Shown here: positions 55,860 through 64,000 of the stretch, one piece after another
Layout: each line of letters opens with the position of its first letter
Position numbering within the stretch: the first letter of the stretch is position 1
Assembly (NCBI GenBank): GCA_027488135.1
Contig: JAIYCH010000089.1
Location: 186,001 to 250,000, forward strand
Direction of reading: 5' to 3'
Origin: Saprospiraceae bacterium
GTDB lineage: Bacteria; Bacteroidota; Bacteroidia; Chitinophagales; Saprospiraceae
DNA: 64,000 bases
Notes under the pieces: generated by a model
The model's input: only the letters and a program-made list of their open reading frames with translations
Databases searched by the model: none
What the model was told of the DNA's origin: nothing
Translations under genes and position numbers: made by a program

Positions 55860-58800
55860 TTAATTTAAGATAATTTGTTTAATAAACAATCCTTTACCCT
55901 CTTCATCTTGCAAGGAAAATAGGTAAGTACTTTTAGGTTCAGATGACAAATCTATCTGATAAGTACCTGTTCTTACGTTAGTTACAGATTTAACAACCCT
56001 ACCATTAATATCTCGGATAGATAAAACCCCTGTTTCAACTAAATTTGAAAATTTAACTGATAGGTTTATTATACCATCGGAAGGATTAGGAAATAATTCC
56101 CAATCTATGTGAGTAATCTCCTTTGCATTAACCTCTGGTTTTTCTGAAAATTCACCATTCAATTCATTGGCTGGATTCACCATACCAACTCTGGCAGCCT
56201 GGGTAATTTCCATTGTTTTCACGATACCATCTGCAGTAAAGGTTACAACACCTTTTCTTAAAGCGCCAGTATTTGCAATAAAATTAACTCTGATAGTACC
56301 ATTATTTTTACCAGAGATAGCTATTGGTATCAACCAGGATGCATTGGATGTAACCTTCCAGGAAAGATTAGAAGAAACGGTTGCAGTCACAGATCCACCC
56401 GTTGCAGGTAAAGTGGAGGAGGTTGGAGAAACAATCATTTGTGAACCAACTACATTCCTCAGAATAGATAATGTGTTACTTCCTGTATTGGATACTAAGA
56501 TATCTGTTTTAGCATCACCATCAATATCTGCTAAAAGTCCGGCATAAGGCTTAGTTCCTACTGTAAAATTTAATCTTTTAAAGAATGAAGCACTCGTAAT
56601 ACTTCCTGGAGTCGCCTTATTTTGCCAGACGGTTGCTGTACCATCTCCAAAATTTGTAACCAGAATATCGAGTTTTCCATTTCCAGTTAAATCTCCAACA
56701 CTAATATAATAAGGTGTAATACCTGTATTAAAATTAACCCGGGAAGCAAATGAAGTTAAATTCAAAACGCCAGATGTTGAAGTATTTCTAAGAATTCCAA
56801 CACTATTGACACCCTCAGCTAATACGACAATATCTAATTTTGAGTCGCCATCCATATCACCTAATTTCACATAACCAGGTTTATTTCCAGCGTTAAAATC
56901 CAATTTAGTTGAAAATGAAGCCGTAGCTAATGCACCGGAAATATAATTATTCTTAAAAATTGAAATTGAATTGGATCCATAATTACCTACCACAATATCT
57001 GATTTTGAATCGCCATCCATATCGGCCACATCTATAGTAATTGGATTTAAACCTGTAATTAAACCAAAACGAGGATTAAAATTATTTGTGGAAATAGAAT
57101 TAAAGATACCTTTATTTGTAAAAATTGAAACCGTAGCGTTTCCATGATTTGCTGTAGCGATATCAAGCCAGCCATTTTTATCAAAGTCACCAATACCAAG
57201 GCCAATGGGAGTAGAAGGAGTAGCTATTTTTACTGGACTATTAAATGAAATATTTCCAGATGTAGAAATATTTTTAAAAATAGAAAGCGTATTTTCCCCT
57301 TGATTCGCAACAATTATATCTTGCTTTCCATCATTATCCAAATCAGCAACTGAAATAAAAGTTGCCCCTGTTCCAGATGTAAAATCTTTTCTTACAAAAT
57401 TTGCAACATTAATATTCCCTATACCACTTGTATTTCTAAACACTGAAATTGACCCAGCTGTATGATTTGCGATAACTAAATCAGGTATGCCATCGCCATC
57501 TAAATCTGAAACACGAATATCTTCAGGCCCACCCAACGTTGTTAAATCCACTTTTGGTGCAATCTCTGCGCTTTGAATACTATCTTTCGATGGAGAATAT
57601 GATGAAACAAAAAATTGATTAGATTGGACACCTTGCTGTGTACCTGAATTTAGTATTCTGATATAGTCCGTAGTTGCTCCTACTGGAACTCTCGCCGTTA
57701 TGGAGGTTGTTGTTGCTGCAGAAATAGTCGCCTTTGAAGCACCTATCCAAACTGTATTTTGACTTAATGTAGGATTGAAACCAGTTCCTGTAAGCGTAAT
57801 GTTTGATCCAGGAATAGCCTTTGTTGGTGAAAATGAAGTAATTGTTGGAGGAACAGTAATAGCGGTTATAAAGGTAAAGCCACCTCTATTAACATTGCCA
57901 TTGGCTGTATTTACACTAACATTTCCTGTAGTTCCAGCTCCAACTACTGCGGTTATACTTGTTGCACTAACCACGGTAAATGAGGCTGCTGCGGTACCAC
58001 CAAAATTGACACCTGTAGTTCCCGTGAAGTTCGTTCCAGTTATGGTTACCGTTTGACCCGTTCCTGCCGAAGTTGGGCTGAAGGAAGTAATCGTCGGCGG
58101 AGGTAAATAAGTGAAGCCTGCCAATGTGCCCGTTCCCGATGCCGTTGTAACTGAAACGGTACCAGAAGCTCCCGCACCTACTGTTGCATTAATGCCTGTT
58201 GCACTAACAACGGTAAACGTAGTTGCTGCAGTACCACCAAAACTAACCGCTGTTGCTCCTGTGAAATTTGTTCCTGTTATATTAACTACCTGACCTGTTT
58301 TACCCGACGTTGGAGTAAACGATGTAATCGCAGGCGCTGGTGTAGCAGACGTAAATGTAAATCCTGTCCTGCTGGCAATACCATTTGATGTGGTTAGGCT
58401 GACACTTCCGGTAGCACCCGCACCAACCACTGCGGTAATGCTCGTTGCACTCACCACAGTGAATGAAGTGGCTGCCGTACCACCAAAACTGATAGCTGAC
58501 GCTCCCGTGAAATTTGTTCCTGTTATAGTGACGGTTTGACCCGTTCCTGCCGAAGTTGGACTGAAGGACGTAATCGTCGGCGGAGGTAAATAAGTGAAGC
58601 CTGCCAATGTGCCCGTTCCCGATGCCGACGTTACTGAAACGGTGCCAGAAGCACCTGCGCCTACCGTTGCATTAATGCTTGTTGCACTAACTACGGTAAA
58701 CGTAGTTGCTGCAGTACCACCAAAACTAACCGTTGTTGCTCCTGTGAAATTTGTTCCTGTTATATTAACTACCTGTCCTGTTTTACCCGACGTTGGGGTA

Positions 58801-61307
58801 AACGATGTAATCGTTGGCGTAGTATTTATATAAGTAAATCCAGAAAGCGTTCCTGTTCCTGCAGAATTTGTAACAGATACATTGCCTGAATTTCCATTTC
58901 CAACTATGGCAGTAATACTTGTAGGACTAACCACTGCAAAAGAGGTTGCTGCGGTGCCACCAAAGCTAACTGATGATATACCATTAAAATTACTACCTGT
59001 TATTGTTACCGTATTTCCTCTCGTTGCCGATGTTGGAGAAAAAGAGGATACAGCAGGAACTGAAAGTGGCGTCCCAACATAAAGTGGGCTTTCCCATAAG
59101 CCTCTTCCATAAGTGGCTGCAATTAATTTCTTATCACTGTAACGGATTTCCAAATCAAAAATCTCCACGTTTGGCAAACCACTGTTATATAAAGACCAAT
59201 CGGTCTGAGTATTATCCCTATAATAAATACCAACATCCATGCCTAGATATAACGCACCGTTACTACCCGTTTGATAAATAATTTTATTCGCAGGAATATT
59301 GGGTAAGGTACCCGAAATATTCGTCCAAGATGTTCCTCCATTGTTTGAAACATAAACCTTTGAACCTGCCGTAAAATTAGAATAGGTTGCGTATAGATTA
59401 TTTGGATTCGTTGGATCAACCAATAAGGAAGAAATTTGAGATGATATAGGAGCGTTTATCGTTGCCCAACTAGTTCCCCCATTTACCGTTTTTGCCATCG
59501 ACGTACCCCAACTAATGTAAATGACTAATGGATCAGAAGGCGCTACTGCAATATTAGAAATGAAATTACCCCCAGTTTGACCCGCTGAAATGGCACTCCA
59601 TGTTGTTCCTCTATCTGTTGATTTCATTAAATCTCTGTATCCCAGATATATCGTAGATGGATTAACTGGATCCAGAAGTACAGGACTTACCCAGTCACCA
59701 TCCGTTCCCGTTGAAGGAGTTATAGATGTCCAGCTACTTCCACCATTTGTAGATCTTTGAATATCTCCATAATACAACGTACCATACATAAAAGAGGCAT
59801 TCGTTGGATCTATAGCACAATCCATACCATCACCTCCTATCTCATCACTCCATGTTCCCGTCGTACTTCTTAACTTGGTTCCATTGTCTTGTAAACCTGC
59901 AATAATTCTGGTATCTGTTTGAGCAGCACTTGCCCTATATAATTGGCTAATACTCATACCATTTGTTAAATCGGTCCAGGACACCCCATTATTTGTGGAA
60001 CGATAAATACCCCCATCATTCGCTGCATAGATAGTGGTGCTATTTAGAAAAATCAAATCATGTTGATCAGCATGCATAGCAGGCACGGTGGAAGTCTGAT
60101 ACCAATTGGTCATTATTGACCAGGAAACTCCTCCATTAATTGATTTCCACGTATTTACACCACCTACTATAATCTGATTTACATCTGTTGGTGACACGGC
60201 CATACATAAATCATACCAGGCCTGCCCACCTGAATCACTTCCATTTGTCTCCCATCCCATTAAATTTGGCGTTGAAGATCGAAGGGTGTAAGTCAAACCA
60301 CCATCAACAGAGGCATAAAACCCCTTAAAACCATTACTTGTATTTGAAACTAAGGCACCAACAAAATCAGGATTTGAAGCACTAACAGCCAAAGCAATTC
60401 TACCTGTACTAGCTATCGTAGTCGCCAAAACCCAGGTAGCACCGCCATCCGTCGATCTATAGAAACCACCTTTAGTCACCGCTACCAAATTGGTTGCTGA
60501 TAAGGCCTCTATATCATAGAATTGACCACTGGCTACTACTTTAGTCCAACTTGTACCTCCGTTAGCCGTTCTATATAACCCGCCATTTGTACCAGCCAAT
60601 AAAATATTAGGATCTGTGGCATGCTGCTGTAATTTATAGATAACCGTACCTGTTGTAAAGGTAAGACCAGTTGTATTCCAGGTAAGACCACCATTGGTAC
60701 TTTTTAAAACCCCATAAGAATAAGTATCCGATCCATCCCCATCACCTGTGGCCAGGTACATGATATTTGGATCCGCAGGATTTATAACTAAGCCAGACGT
60801 ACCTATAGAGGCAAGATTATCTGTTAAGGGAACCCAGGAGGTACCCCCATTTGTCGTTTTCCAAAGTCCGCCACCTGCTGTACATGCAAAAATAATACTT
60901 GAATTTGATGGATGAAACGTTAATCTGTTAATCCTTCCAATTCCCGCATAACCTCCGGAAGATGAATTAGGACCAAGACTTGTCCAAGAAGAACCTGGGA
61001 TTAATGCAGAAAGAGATTTTTCAGCTTGATAAAGTTCCCAGTTTTTTTGAACTAAATTCGCGGGTGGAAAAGATCCATCTGGGAAAACACGTTGATCCCA
61101 ATATTTTTCCCATCTTTTAAATGCTTTAAATCCTTTACCTTTTTGGGTTTTAACAGCTTTCAAAACATCATCTCCAGACGTTTTCATTCTGTAAAAATTA
61201 GGAGTAACCGTACTGGAAACCTCCGCCCAAGGTTGAGCGACAACTGAATACACATTCAAAAAAAGAATATTTAAAACAATTGTGCAGATGTAAAATAAAT
61301 TCTTCAT
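55860..61307 (-). CDS. Giant T9SS cargo: BNR/sortilin-like propeller, six IPT/TIG, seven FG-GAP blades, BACON, type A tail
   Basis: A 1815-residue secreted protein. Signal peptide (MKNLFYICTIVLNILFLNVYSVVAQ, quoted only as residues 1-25) starts at the ATG at 61307; an upstream frame to 61370 adds no useful residues. Domain order: BNR/sortilin-like repeats with TTNGGTSW-type motifs (bases ~59090-60960); six IPT/TIG domains (~57590-59060); seven FG-GAP repeats with DLDGDG-type calcium loops (~56490-57545); one BACON domain (SWLIP, ~56200-56455); a type A sorting tail (LFPNPSDGIINLSV to IKQIILN). TIG2-3 and TIG4-5 form a tandem duplication. Likely a surface binding protein; no protease or glycosidase site is visible. 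It follows the polysaccharide genes after 79 nt and ends in a terminator. Confidence 0.87.
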   Translation of the reverse strand: MKNLFYICTIVLNILFLNVYSVVAQPWAEVSSTVTPNFYRMKTSGDDVLKAVKTQKGKGFKAFKRWEKYWDQRVFPDGSFPPANLVQKNWELYQAEKSLSALIPGSSWTSLGPNSSSGGYAGIGRINRLTFHPSNSSIIFACTAGGGLWKTTNGGTSWVPLTDNLASIGTSGLVINPADPNIMYLATGDGDGSDTYSYGVLKSTNGGLTWNTTGLTFTTGTVIYKLQQHATDPNILLAGTNGGLYRTANGGTSWTKVVASGQFYDIEALSATNLVAVTKGGFYRSTDGGATWVLATTIASTGRIALAVSASNPDFVGALVSNTSNGFKGFYASVDGGLTYTLRSSTPNLMGWETNGSDSGGQAWYDLCMAVSPTDVNQIIVGGVNTWKSINGGVSWSIMTNWYQTSTVPAMHADQHDLIFLNSTTIYAANDGGIYRSTNNGVSWTDLTNGMSISQLYRASAAQTDTRIIAGLQDNGTKLRSTTGTWSDEIGGDGMDCAIDPTNASFMYGTLYYGDIQRSTNGGSSWTSITPSTGTDGDWVSPVLLDPVNPSTIYLGYRDLMKSTDRGTTWSAISAGQTGGNFISNIAVAPSDPLVIYISWGTSMAKTVNGGTSWATINAPISSQISSLLVDPTNPNNLYATYSNFTAGSKVYVSNNGGTSWTNISGTLPNIPANKIIYQTGSNGALYLGMDVGIYYRDNTQTDWSLYNSGLPNVEIFDLEIRYSDKKLIAATYGRGLWESPLYVGTPLSVPAVSSFSPTSATRGNTVTITGSNFNGISSVSFGGTAATSFAVVSPTSITAIVGNGNSGNVSVTNSAGTGTLSGFTYINTTPTITSFTPTSGKTGQVVNITGTNFTGATTVSFGGTAATTFTVVSATSINATVGAGASGTVSVTSASGTGTLAGFTYLPPPTITSFSPTSAGTGQTVTITGTNFTGASAISFGGTAATSFTVVSATSITAVVGAGATGSVSLTTSNGIASRTGFTFTSATPAPAITSFTPTSGKTGQVVNITGTNFTGATAVSFGGTAATTFTVVSATGINATVGAGASGTVSVTTASGTGTLAGFTYLPPPTITSFSPTSAGTGQTVTITGTNFTGTTGVNFGGTAAASFTVVSATSITAVVGAGTTGNVSVNTANGNVNRGGFTFITAITVPPTITSFSPTKAIPGSNITLTGTGFNPTLSQNTVWIGASKATISAATTTSITARVPVGATTDYIRILNSGTQQGVQSNQFFVSSYSPSKDSIQSAEIAPKVDLTTLGGPEDIRVSDLDGDGIPDLVIANHTAGSISVFRNTSGIGNINVANFVRKDFTSGTGATFISVADLDNDGKQDIIVANQGENTLSIFKNISTSGNISFNSPVKIATPSTPIGLGIGDFDKNGWLDIATANHGNATVSIFTNKGIFNSISTNNFNPRFGLITGLNPITIDVADMDGDSKSDIVVGNYGSNSISIFKNNYISGALATASFSTKLDFNAGNKPGYVKLGDMDGDSKLDIVVLAEGVNSVGILRNTSTSGVLNLTSFASRVNFNTGITPYYISVGDLTGNGKLDILVTNFGDGTATVWQNKATPGSITSASFFKRLNFTVGTKPYAGLLADIDGDAKTDILVSNTGSNTLSILRNVVGSQMIVSPTSSTLPATGGSVTATVSSNLSWKVTSNASWLIPIAISGKNNGTIRVNFIANTGALRKGVVTFTADGIVKTMEITQAARVGMVNPANELNGEFSEKPEVNAKEITHIDWELFPNPSDGIINLSVKFSNLVETGVLSIRDINGRVVKSVTNVRTGTYQIDLSSEPKSTYLFSLQDEEGKGLFIKQIILN
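57852..58818 (-). repeat. Tandem 483-bp repeat encoding paired IPT/TIG domains
   Basis: Two adjacent ~483-bp units (58335-58818 and 57852-58335), each coding for a pair of TIG domains, are very similar at the DNA level; for example GGTAAATAAGTGAAGCCTGC occurs at 58102 and again 483 nt later. The period is 161 codons, so the frame is kept. This points to a recent two-domain duplication inside the giant cargo gene. Confidence 0.85.
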
Positions 61308-61386
61308 TAACTTGATTTTGCAGCGAATAAAAATTGGAAAAATACAGATAAACAAAATTAACAATTTCAAAGCAAATAGTTCAATT

Positions 61387-62355
61387 TCAAATACTTTTAA
61401 TTTGAATACCTTTCATTAAAAACTTACCAAATAATTTGCTGAATAGTTTAAAAATGATTTTGCTCAGAATAACGATGACCTGTTGAAAAGTATTATGTGT
61501 TGAACATTTAAAATATAAATTTAGCCAGAAAGGAATAATTTCAACATTCATAATAGCCAACTGTCTATTATCTTTAATTTTAGCAAAATGGCAAATACGA
61601 ACAAGCTTAGCGCCAATTAAGGTATCCAACCAAAATGGAAATACATTGGGCATTGTTTTTTTAATATATAATAATTCATTTATTTCAACCTCAGGCTTAT
61701 TATAATAAAGATTAGTAAGATTATGTGCGCCGGCATTCCTCCAAATCAATGGTTTATCATAATATTCAAAAAAACCAATGTCATGCATAAGATTCAAATA
61801 ATAGGCAACATCAACCAACCAGATGAGGTTCTTATCATAAGGTTTACTGTATTCCCTTTTAATCAAAGTTACACTTGGAACCCCTAAACAATTCCCAAAG
61901 GCTAAAATTCCAGGATACTTTTCCAGCAGCCAAAGGCCCCTTGGAAGCAAAACGGTACAAAATCTATTTATGGGAGGTGGCGGATGTACGGGCGCTCCAG
62001 CAATCCAATTTTTATCTGTTTTTAATGCTAAAACATATAAATTTTGTAAGGTGTATTCATCAAAAAGGGCGTCGTCATGATGAAGGATTTTCACCCATTT
62101 ACCATTAGCATGACTGAGTGTAAAATTCCAATTTTCAGGACTTCCCAGGGAGGGGATTTGCCTGAAATATTTTAATTTCCCGTGAAAGTCATAAGAATGA
62201 ACCAGATTATAAACCTCATTGGATATTGAATCATCTGAAAATATAATTTCATAATCGGTGAAAAGTTGCTTTTGTATGGAATCCAACGTTTGTTTTAGAA
62301 AAAAAACTTGTTCATAAGCAGGTAAACAAATGGAAAAAAAAGGAGTTGTTTCCAT
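61387..62355 (-). CDS. Glycosyltransferase family 2
   Basis: A 322-residue GT-A-fold glycosyltransferase that transfers a sugar from a nucleotide donor. The start FFSICLPAYEQVFFLKQTLDS, the first acidic motif IIFSDDSISNE and the WVKILHHDDAL segment (DDx metal site) are typical of GT2. The C-terminal half has hydrophobic stretches but no clear transmembrane helix. It lies 26 nt after wecB on the same strand and is presumably part of O-antigen or capsule synthesis. Acceptor and donor are unknown. Confidence 0.86.
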   Translation of the reverse strand: METTPFFSICLPAYEQVFFLKQTLDSIQKQLFTDYEIIFSDDSISNEVYNLVHSYDFHGKLKYFRQIPSLGSPENWNFTLSHANGKWVKILHHDDALFDEYTLQNLYVLALKTDKNWIAGAPVHPPPPINRFCTVLLPRGLWLLEKYPGILAFGNCLGVPSVTLIKREYSKPYDKNLIWLVDVAYYLNLMHDIGFFEYYDKPLIWRNAGAHNLTNLYYNKPEVEINELLYIKKTMPNVFPFWLDTLIGAKLVRICHFAKIKDNRQLAIMNVEIIPFWLNLYFKCSTHNTFQQVIVILSKIIFKLFSKLFGKFLMKGIQIKSI

Positions 62356-62381
62356 TTAATTAATATTTATAAAATAACCTT

Positions 62382-63473
62382 TCATTGATTCAATTTTTCC
62401 AAAATGGATATGATCCTTGATCCTGTTTGACCATCCCAAAGAGGAGGAATAGCCCCTTTTTTCCAATGTCCACTTAAAAGTTTTTCCATAGCGGGAGCTA
62501 TAGATTTAGGATTTGTTCCTATCAAAACGTTGGTACCAATGGATATGGTTTCTGGTCGTTCTGTATTCGCCCTGAGGGTCATACATGGAATGCCAAAAAC
62601 GGTTGTTTCTTCTGTAATTCCACCAGAATCAGTAATTACTGCTTTAGCATGTTGCACAAGATAATTAAACCTAAGATAGGATTGAGGTTCAATCAGAATC
62701 AAATTATCCGCATTGATAGTTAACTTATTTAATACTTGCCTGGTTCTGGGATGCACAGGAAAAATAATTTTAAGGCCATTTGCAGATTTAATAAGTTCTT
62801 CAATTAAAAATTTCAAATTTTCTTCCTGATCCACATTGGCTGGTCTGTGTAGCGTCATGACGAGATATTCACCAGGTATCAAATTAGCCACATCCCAAAT
62901 TTCTGGTTTTACAAATCTGGATTTATTAGCTAACAGGGTATCAATCATTGTATTACCAACAAAATATATTTTATCATCTACGACTCCAGACTTCCTTAGA
63001 TTTTCATTTGCTATTTCAGAAGTGGTGAAAAAATAATCTGTAATACTATCAGTCACTAATCTGTTAATTTCCTCAGGCATAGATAAATCACCAGATCGAA
63101 TACCACCTTCTACATGAGCTACCTTTATATTCATTTTTTTTGCTACGATTGCACAAGCCATTGTGGAGGTAACGTCACCTACAACCAAACATAAATTGGA
63201 AGGGGATGACATTAGCAATTTTTCATAACCAATCATTATTTTAGCTGTTTGCTCAGCCTGGGTTCCACCACCTGCCCCCAGATTAACATTTGGTTCAGGT
63301 AACCCCAATTCCTCAAAAAAGGAATCGCTCATGTTTTTATCAAAATGCTGACCTGTATGAACAAGCCTGAAGGAAATAATATTTTCTTTTGATTCTCTAT
63401 CATTTATAGCCTTAATGATAGGGGCAATTTTCATGAAATTAGGTCTGGCGCCTGCGATTAAATCAATTAACAT
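62382..63473 (-). CDS. wecB: UDP-N-acetylglucosamine 2-epimerase (non-hydrolysing)
   Basis: Interconverts UDP-GlcNAc and UDP-ManNAc for surface-polysaccharide synthesis. Conserved segments: AGARPNFMKIAPI, HTGQHFD, VGDVTSTMACAIVAKK, HVEGGIRSGDLSMPEEINR, TLHRPANVD and TDSGGITEETTVFG. The 363-residue length is typical. It sits 27 nt after the upstream glycosyltransferase and 26 nt before the next one, so it is in an operon. The usual partner, a UDP-ManNAc dehydrogenase, is not in the window. Confidence 0.94.
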   Translation of the reverse strand: MLIDLIAGARPNFMKIAPIIKAINDRESKENIISFRLVHTGQHFDKNMSDSFFEELGLPEPNVNLGAGGGTQAEQTAKIMIGYEKLLMSSPSNLCLVVGDVTSTMACAIVAKKMNIKVAHVEGGIRSGDLSMPEEINRLVTDSITDYFFTTSEIANENLRKSGVVDDKIYFVGNTMIDTLLANKSRFVKPEIWDVANLIPGEYLVMTLHRPANVDQEENLKFLIEELIKSANGLKIIFPVHPRTRQVLNKLTINADNLILIEPQSYLRFNYLVQHAKAVITDSGGITEETTVFGIPCMTLRANTERPETISIGTNVLIGTNPKSIAPAMEKLLSGHWKKGAIPPLWDGQTGSRIISILEKLNQ

Positions 63474-63500
63474 GATAAAATTAATTTAGTATTTAAAAAA

Positions 63501-64000
63501 TCAATTTGGCTTTTGAATTAAATCTTTGAGAAATCTTTTTCGCTTATAAATTTTTTTAAAACTATCGATGAGCCAATTTTGCCAATAGTAGTCCTTTAAA
63601 AACACAAATTTGAATGTGCTTTTAAATAAGTCAACCAACGTAACCACCCAAATCTCAAAGATAGTCTTAATAATCAATAGATATAATGGTAAACCAGTAA
63701 CCTCTCTTTTAAAAACAGCCTGGCTTTTTCCCAATGCATCCGCAGCATCGAAATACCATTTAAGTTTAAGTTTGTGAGGCAACATGTGGTGATAAAGCTT
63801 AAGCTCGGGATCATATCCAATGGGAATAGCCTGCTCATGCAATCGATGTTGAAGGAACGTCTCTTCACCGTAACCAACCACATCACCTTTCATGCCAACA
63901 CGAGGATCAAAGCCACCCATTTCAAAAAGCAAATTTTTTTGTATAATAAAAGAAAAACCCGTAACACACTCTTTTTTCTTAGCATTAACTTGTTGAAAAG
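63501..64000 (-). CDS. Glycosyltransferase family 2 (N-terminus cut by window edge)
   Basis: C-terminal part of a GT2-type enzyme. The frame is open from base 63998 with no upstream start, so residues before VTGFSFIIQK are missing. Visible are the conserved late-GT2 features: a GFSFIIQK acceptor-loop segment, FEMGGFDPRVG and GYGEETFLQHRL (catalytic base-type ExE/D motif), then a hydrophobic stretch (LLIIKTIFEIWVVTL) and a basic C-terminus (KKIYKRKRFLKDLIQK). An internal TTG at 63932 is not the true start. First visible gene of the polysaccharide operon, 27 nt before wecB. Confidence 0.8.
   Translation of the reverse strand, partial: FQQVNAKKKECVTGFSFIIQKNLLFEMGGFDPRVGMKGDVVGYGEETFLQHRLHEQAIPIGYDPELKLYHHMLPHKLKLKWYFDAADALGKSQAVFKREVTGLPLYLLIIKTIFEIWVVTLVDLFKSTFKFVFLKDYYWQNWLIDSFKKIYKRKRFLKDLIQKPN

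Noticed and set aside
57852-58818. CRISPR-like array
   Set aside because: The repeats are ~483 bp, coding and in frame, with no short repeat/spacer pattern and no cas genes.
57775-59281. Several plus-strand ORFs of 60-93 residues across the TIG region
   Set aside because: They lie antisense to the TIG repeats of the giant cargo gene, are rich in Pro/Val from reversed repeat codons, and recur only because the DNA repeats; no gene-like start or context.

Overview
The window is a 64 kb piece of an AT-rich Bacteroidota chromosome. The evidence is a cluster of type IX secretion system (T9SS) genes (a PorP/SprF-family protein, PorT, and four cargo proteins with type A or type B C-terminal sorting domains), CarboxypepD_reg/TonB-dependent receptors, PKD, BACON and CHU_C domains, and TAnnTTTG-type -7 elements. 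The long PKD cargo proteins suggest an environmental lineage such as Saprospiria, Chitinophagia or Cytophagia; this is inferred from protein style only. I see no rRNA, tRNA, CRISPR array, transposase or phage genes.

Layout. 1-567: 3' part of an FtsE-type ABC ATPase. 631-2617: secreted adenosine deaminase and an SNase-like nuclease. 2640-8695: a PorP/SprF-family protein followed 2 nt later by a 1624-residue PKD protein with a type B sorting domain. 8806-14566: four same-strand genes of unknown function (PKD lipoprotein, possible DUF5683-like membrane protein, second lipoprotein, and a membrane protein with ankyrin repeats and a C-terminal beta domain). 14574-17984: a relative of the 1624-residue protein, on the other strand, with a type A sorting domain. 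18116-25455: housekeeping genes (TPR protein, gyrA, ubiE-porT, acpH, ychF). 25475-33755: a minus-strand operon folP-yheT-tamB-like-GMC oxidoreductase. 33856-42900: an orphan response regulator with an outer-membrane receptor, a four-LysM protein, a patatin and an Oar-like receptor. 42995-46129: hscA-SUI1-ctlX. 46243-53613: queuosine-precursor transporter, DUF3810 protease, thioredoxin, DUF58, Hsp15, a redox/VWA operon and malate dehydrogenase. 53804-55294: a secreted M43-like metalloprotease. 55860-61307: a giant two-propeller T9SS cargo. 61387-64000: a surface-polysaccharide operon (two glycosyltransferases and wecB) running off the window.

How it fits together. The dominant theme is protein export to the cell surface: PorT is a T9SS component, the PorP/SprF-family protein is adjacent to its probable type B client, and three further cargos carry type A tails. 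The polysaccharide genes next to the giant cargo may supply surface glycan, but that link is inference. The most novel-looking part is the four-gene envelope cluster at 8806-14566, flanked on both sides by related PKD cargos. Its function cannot be assigned from sequence alone.
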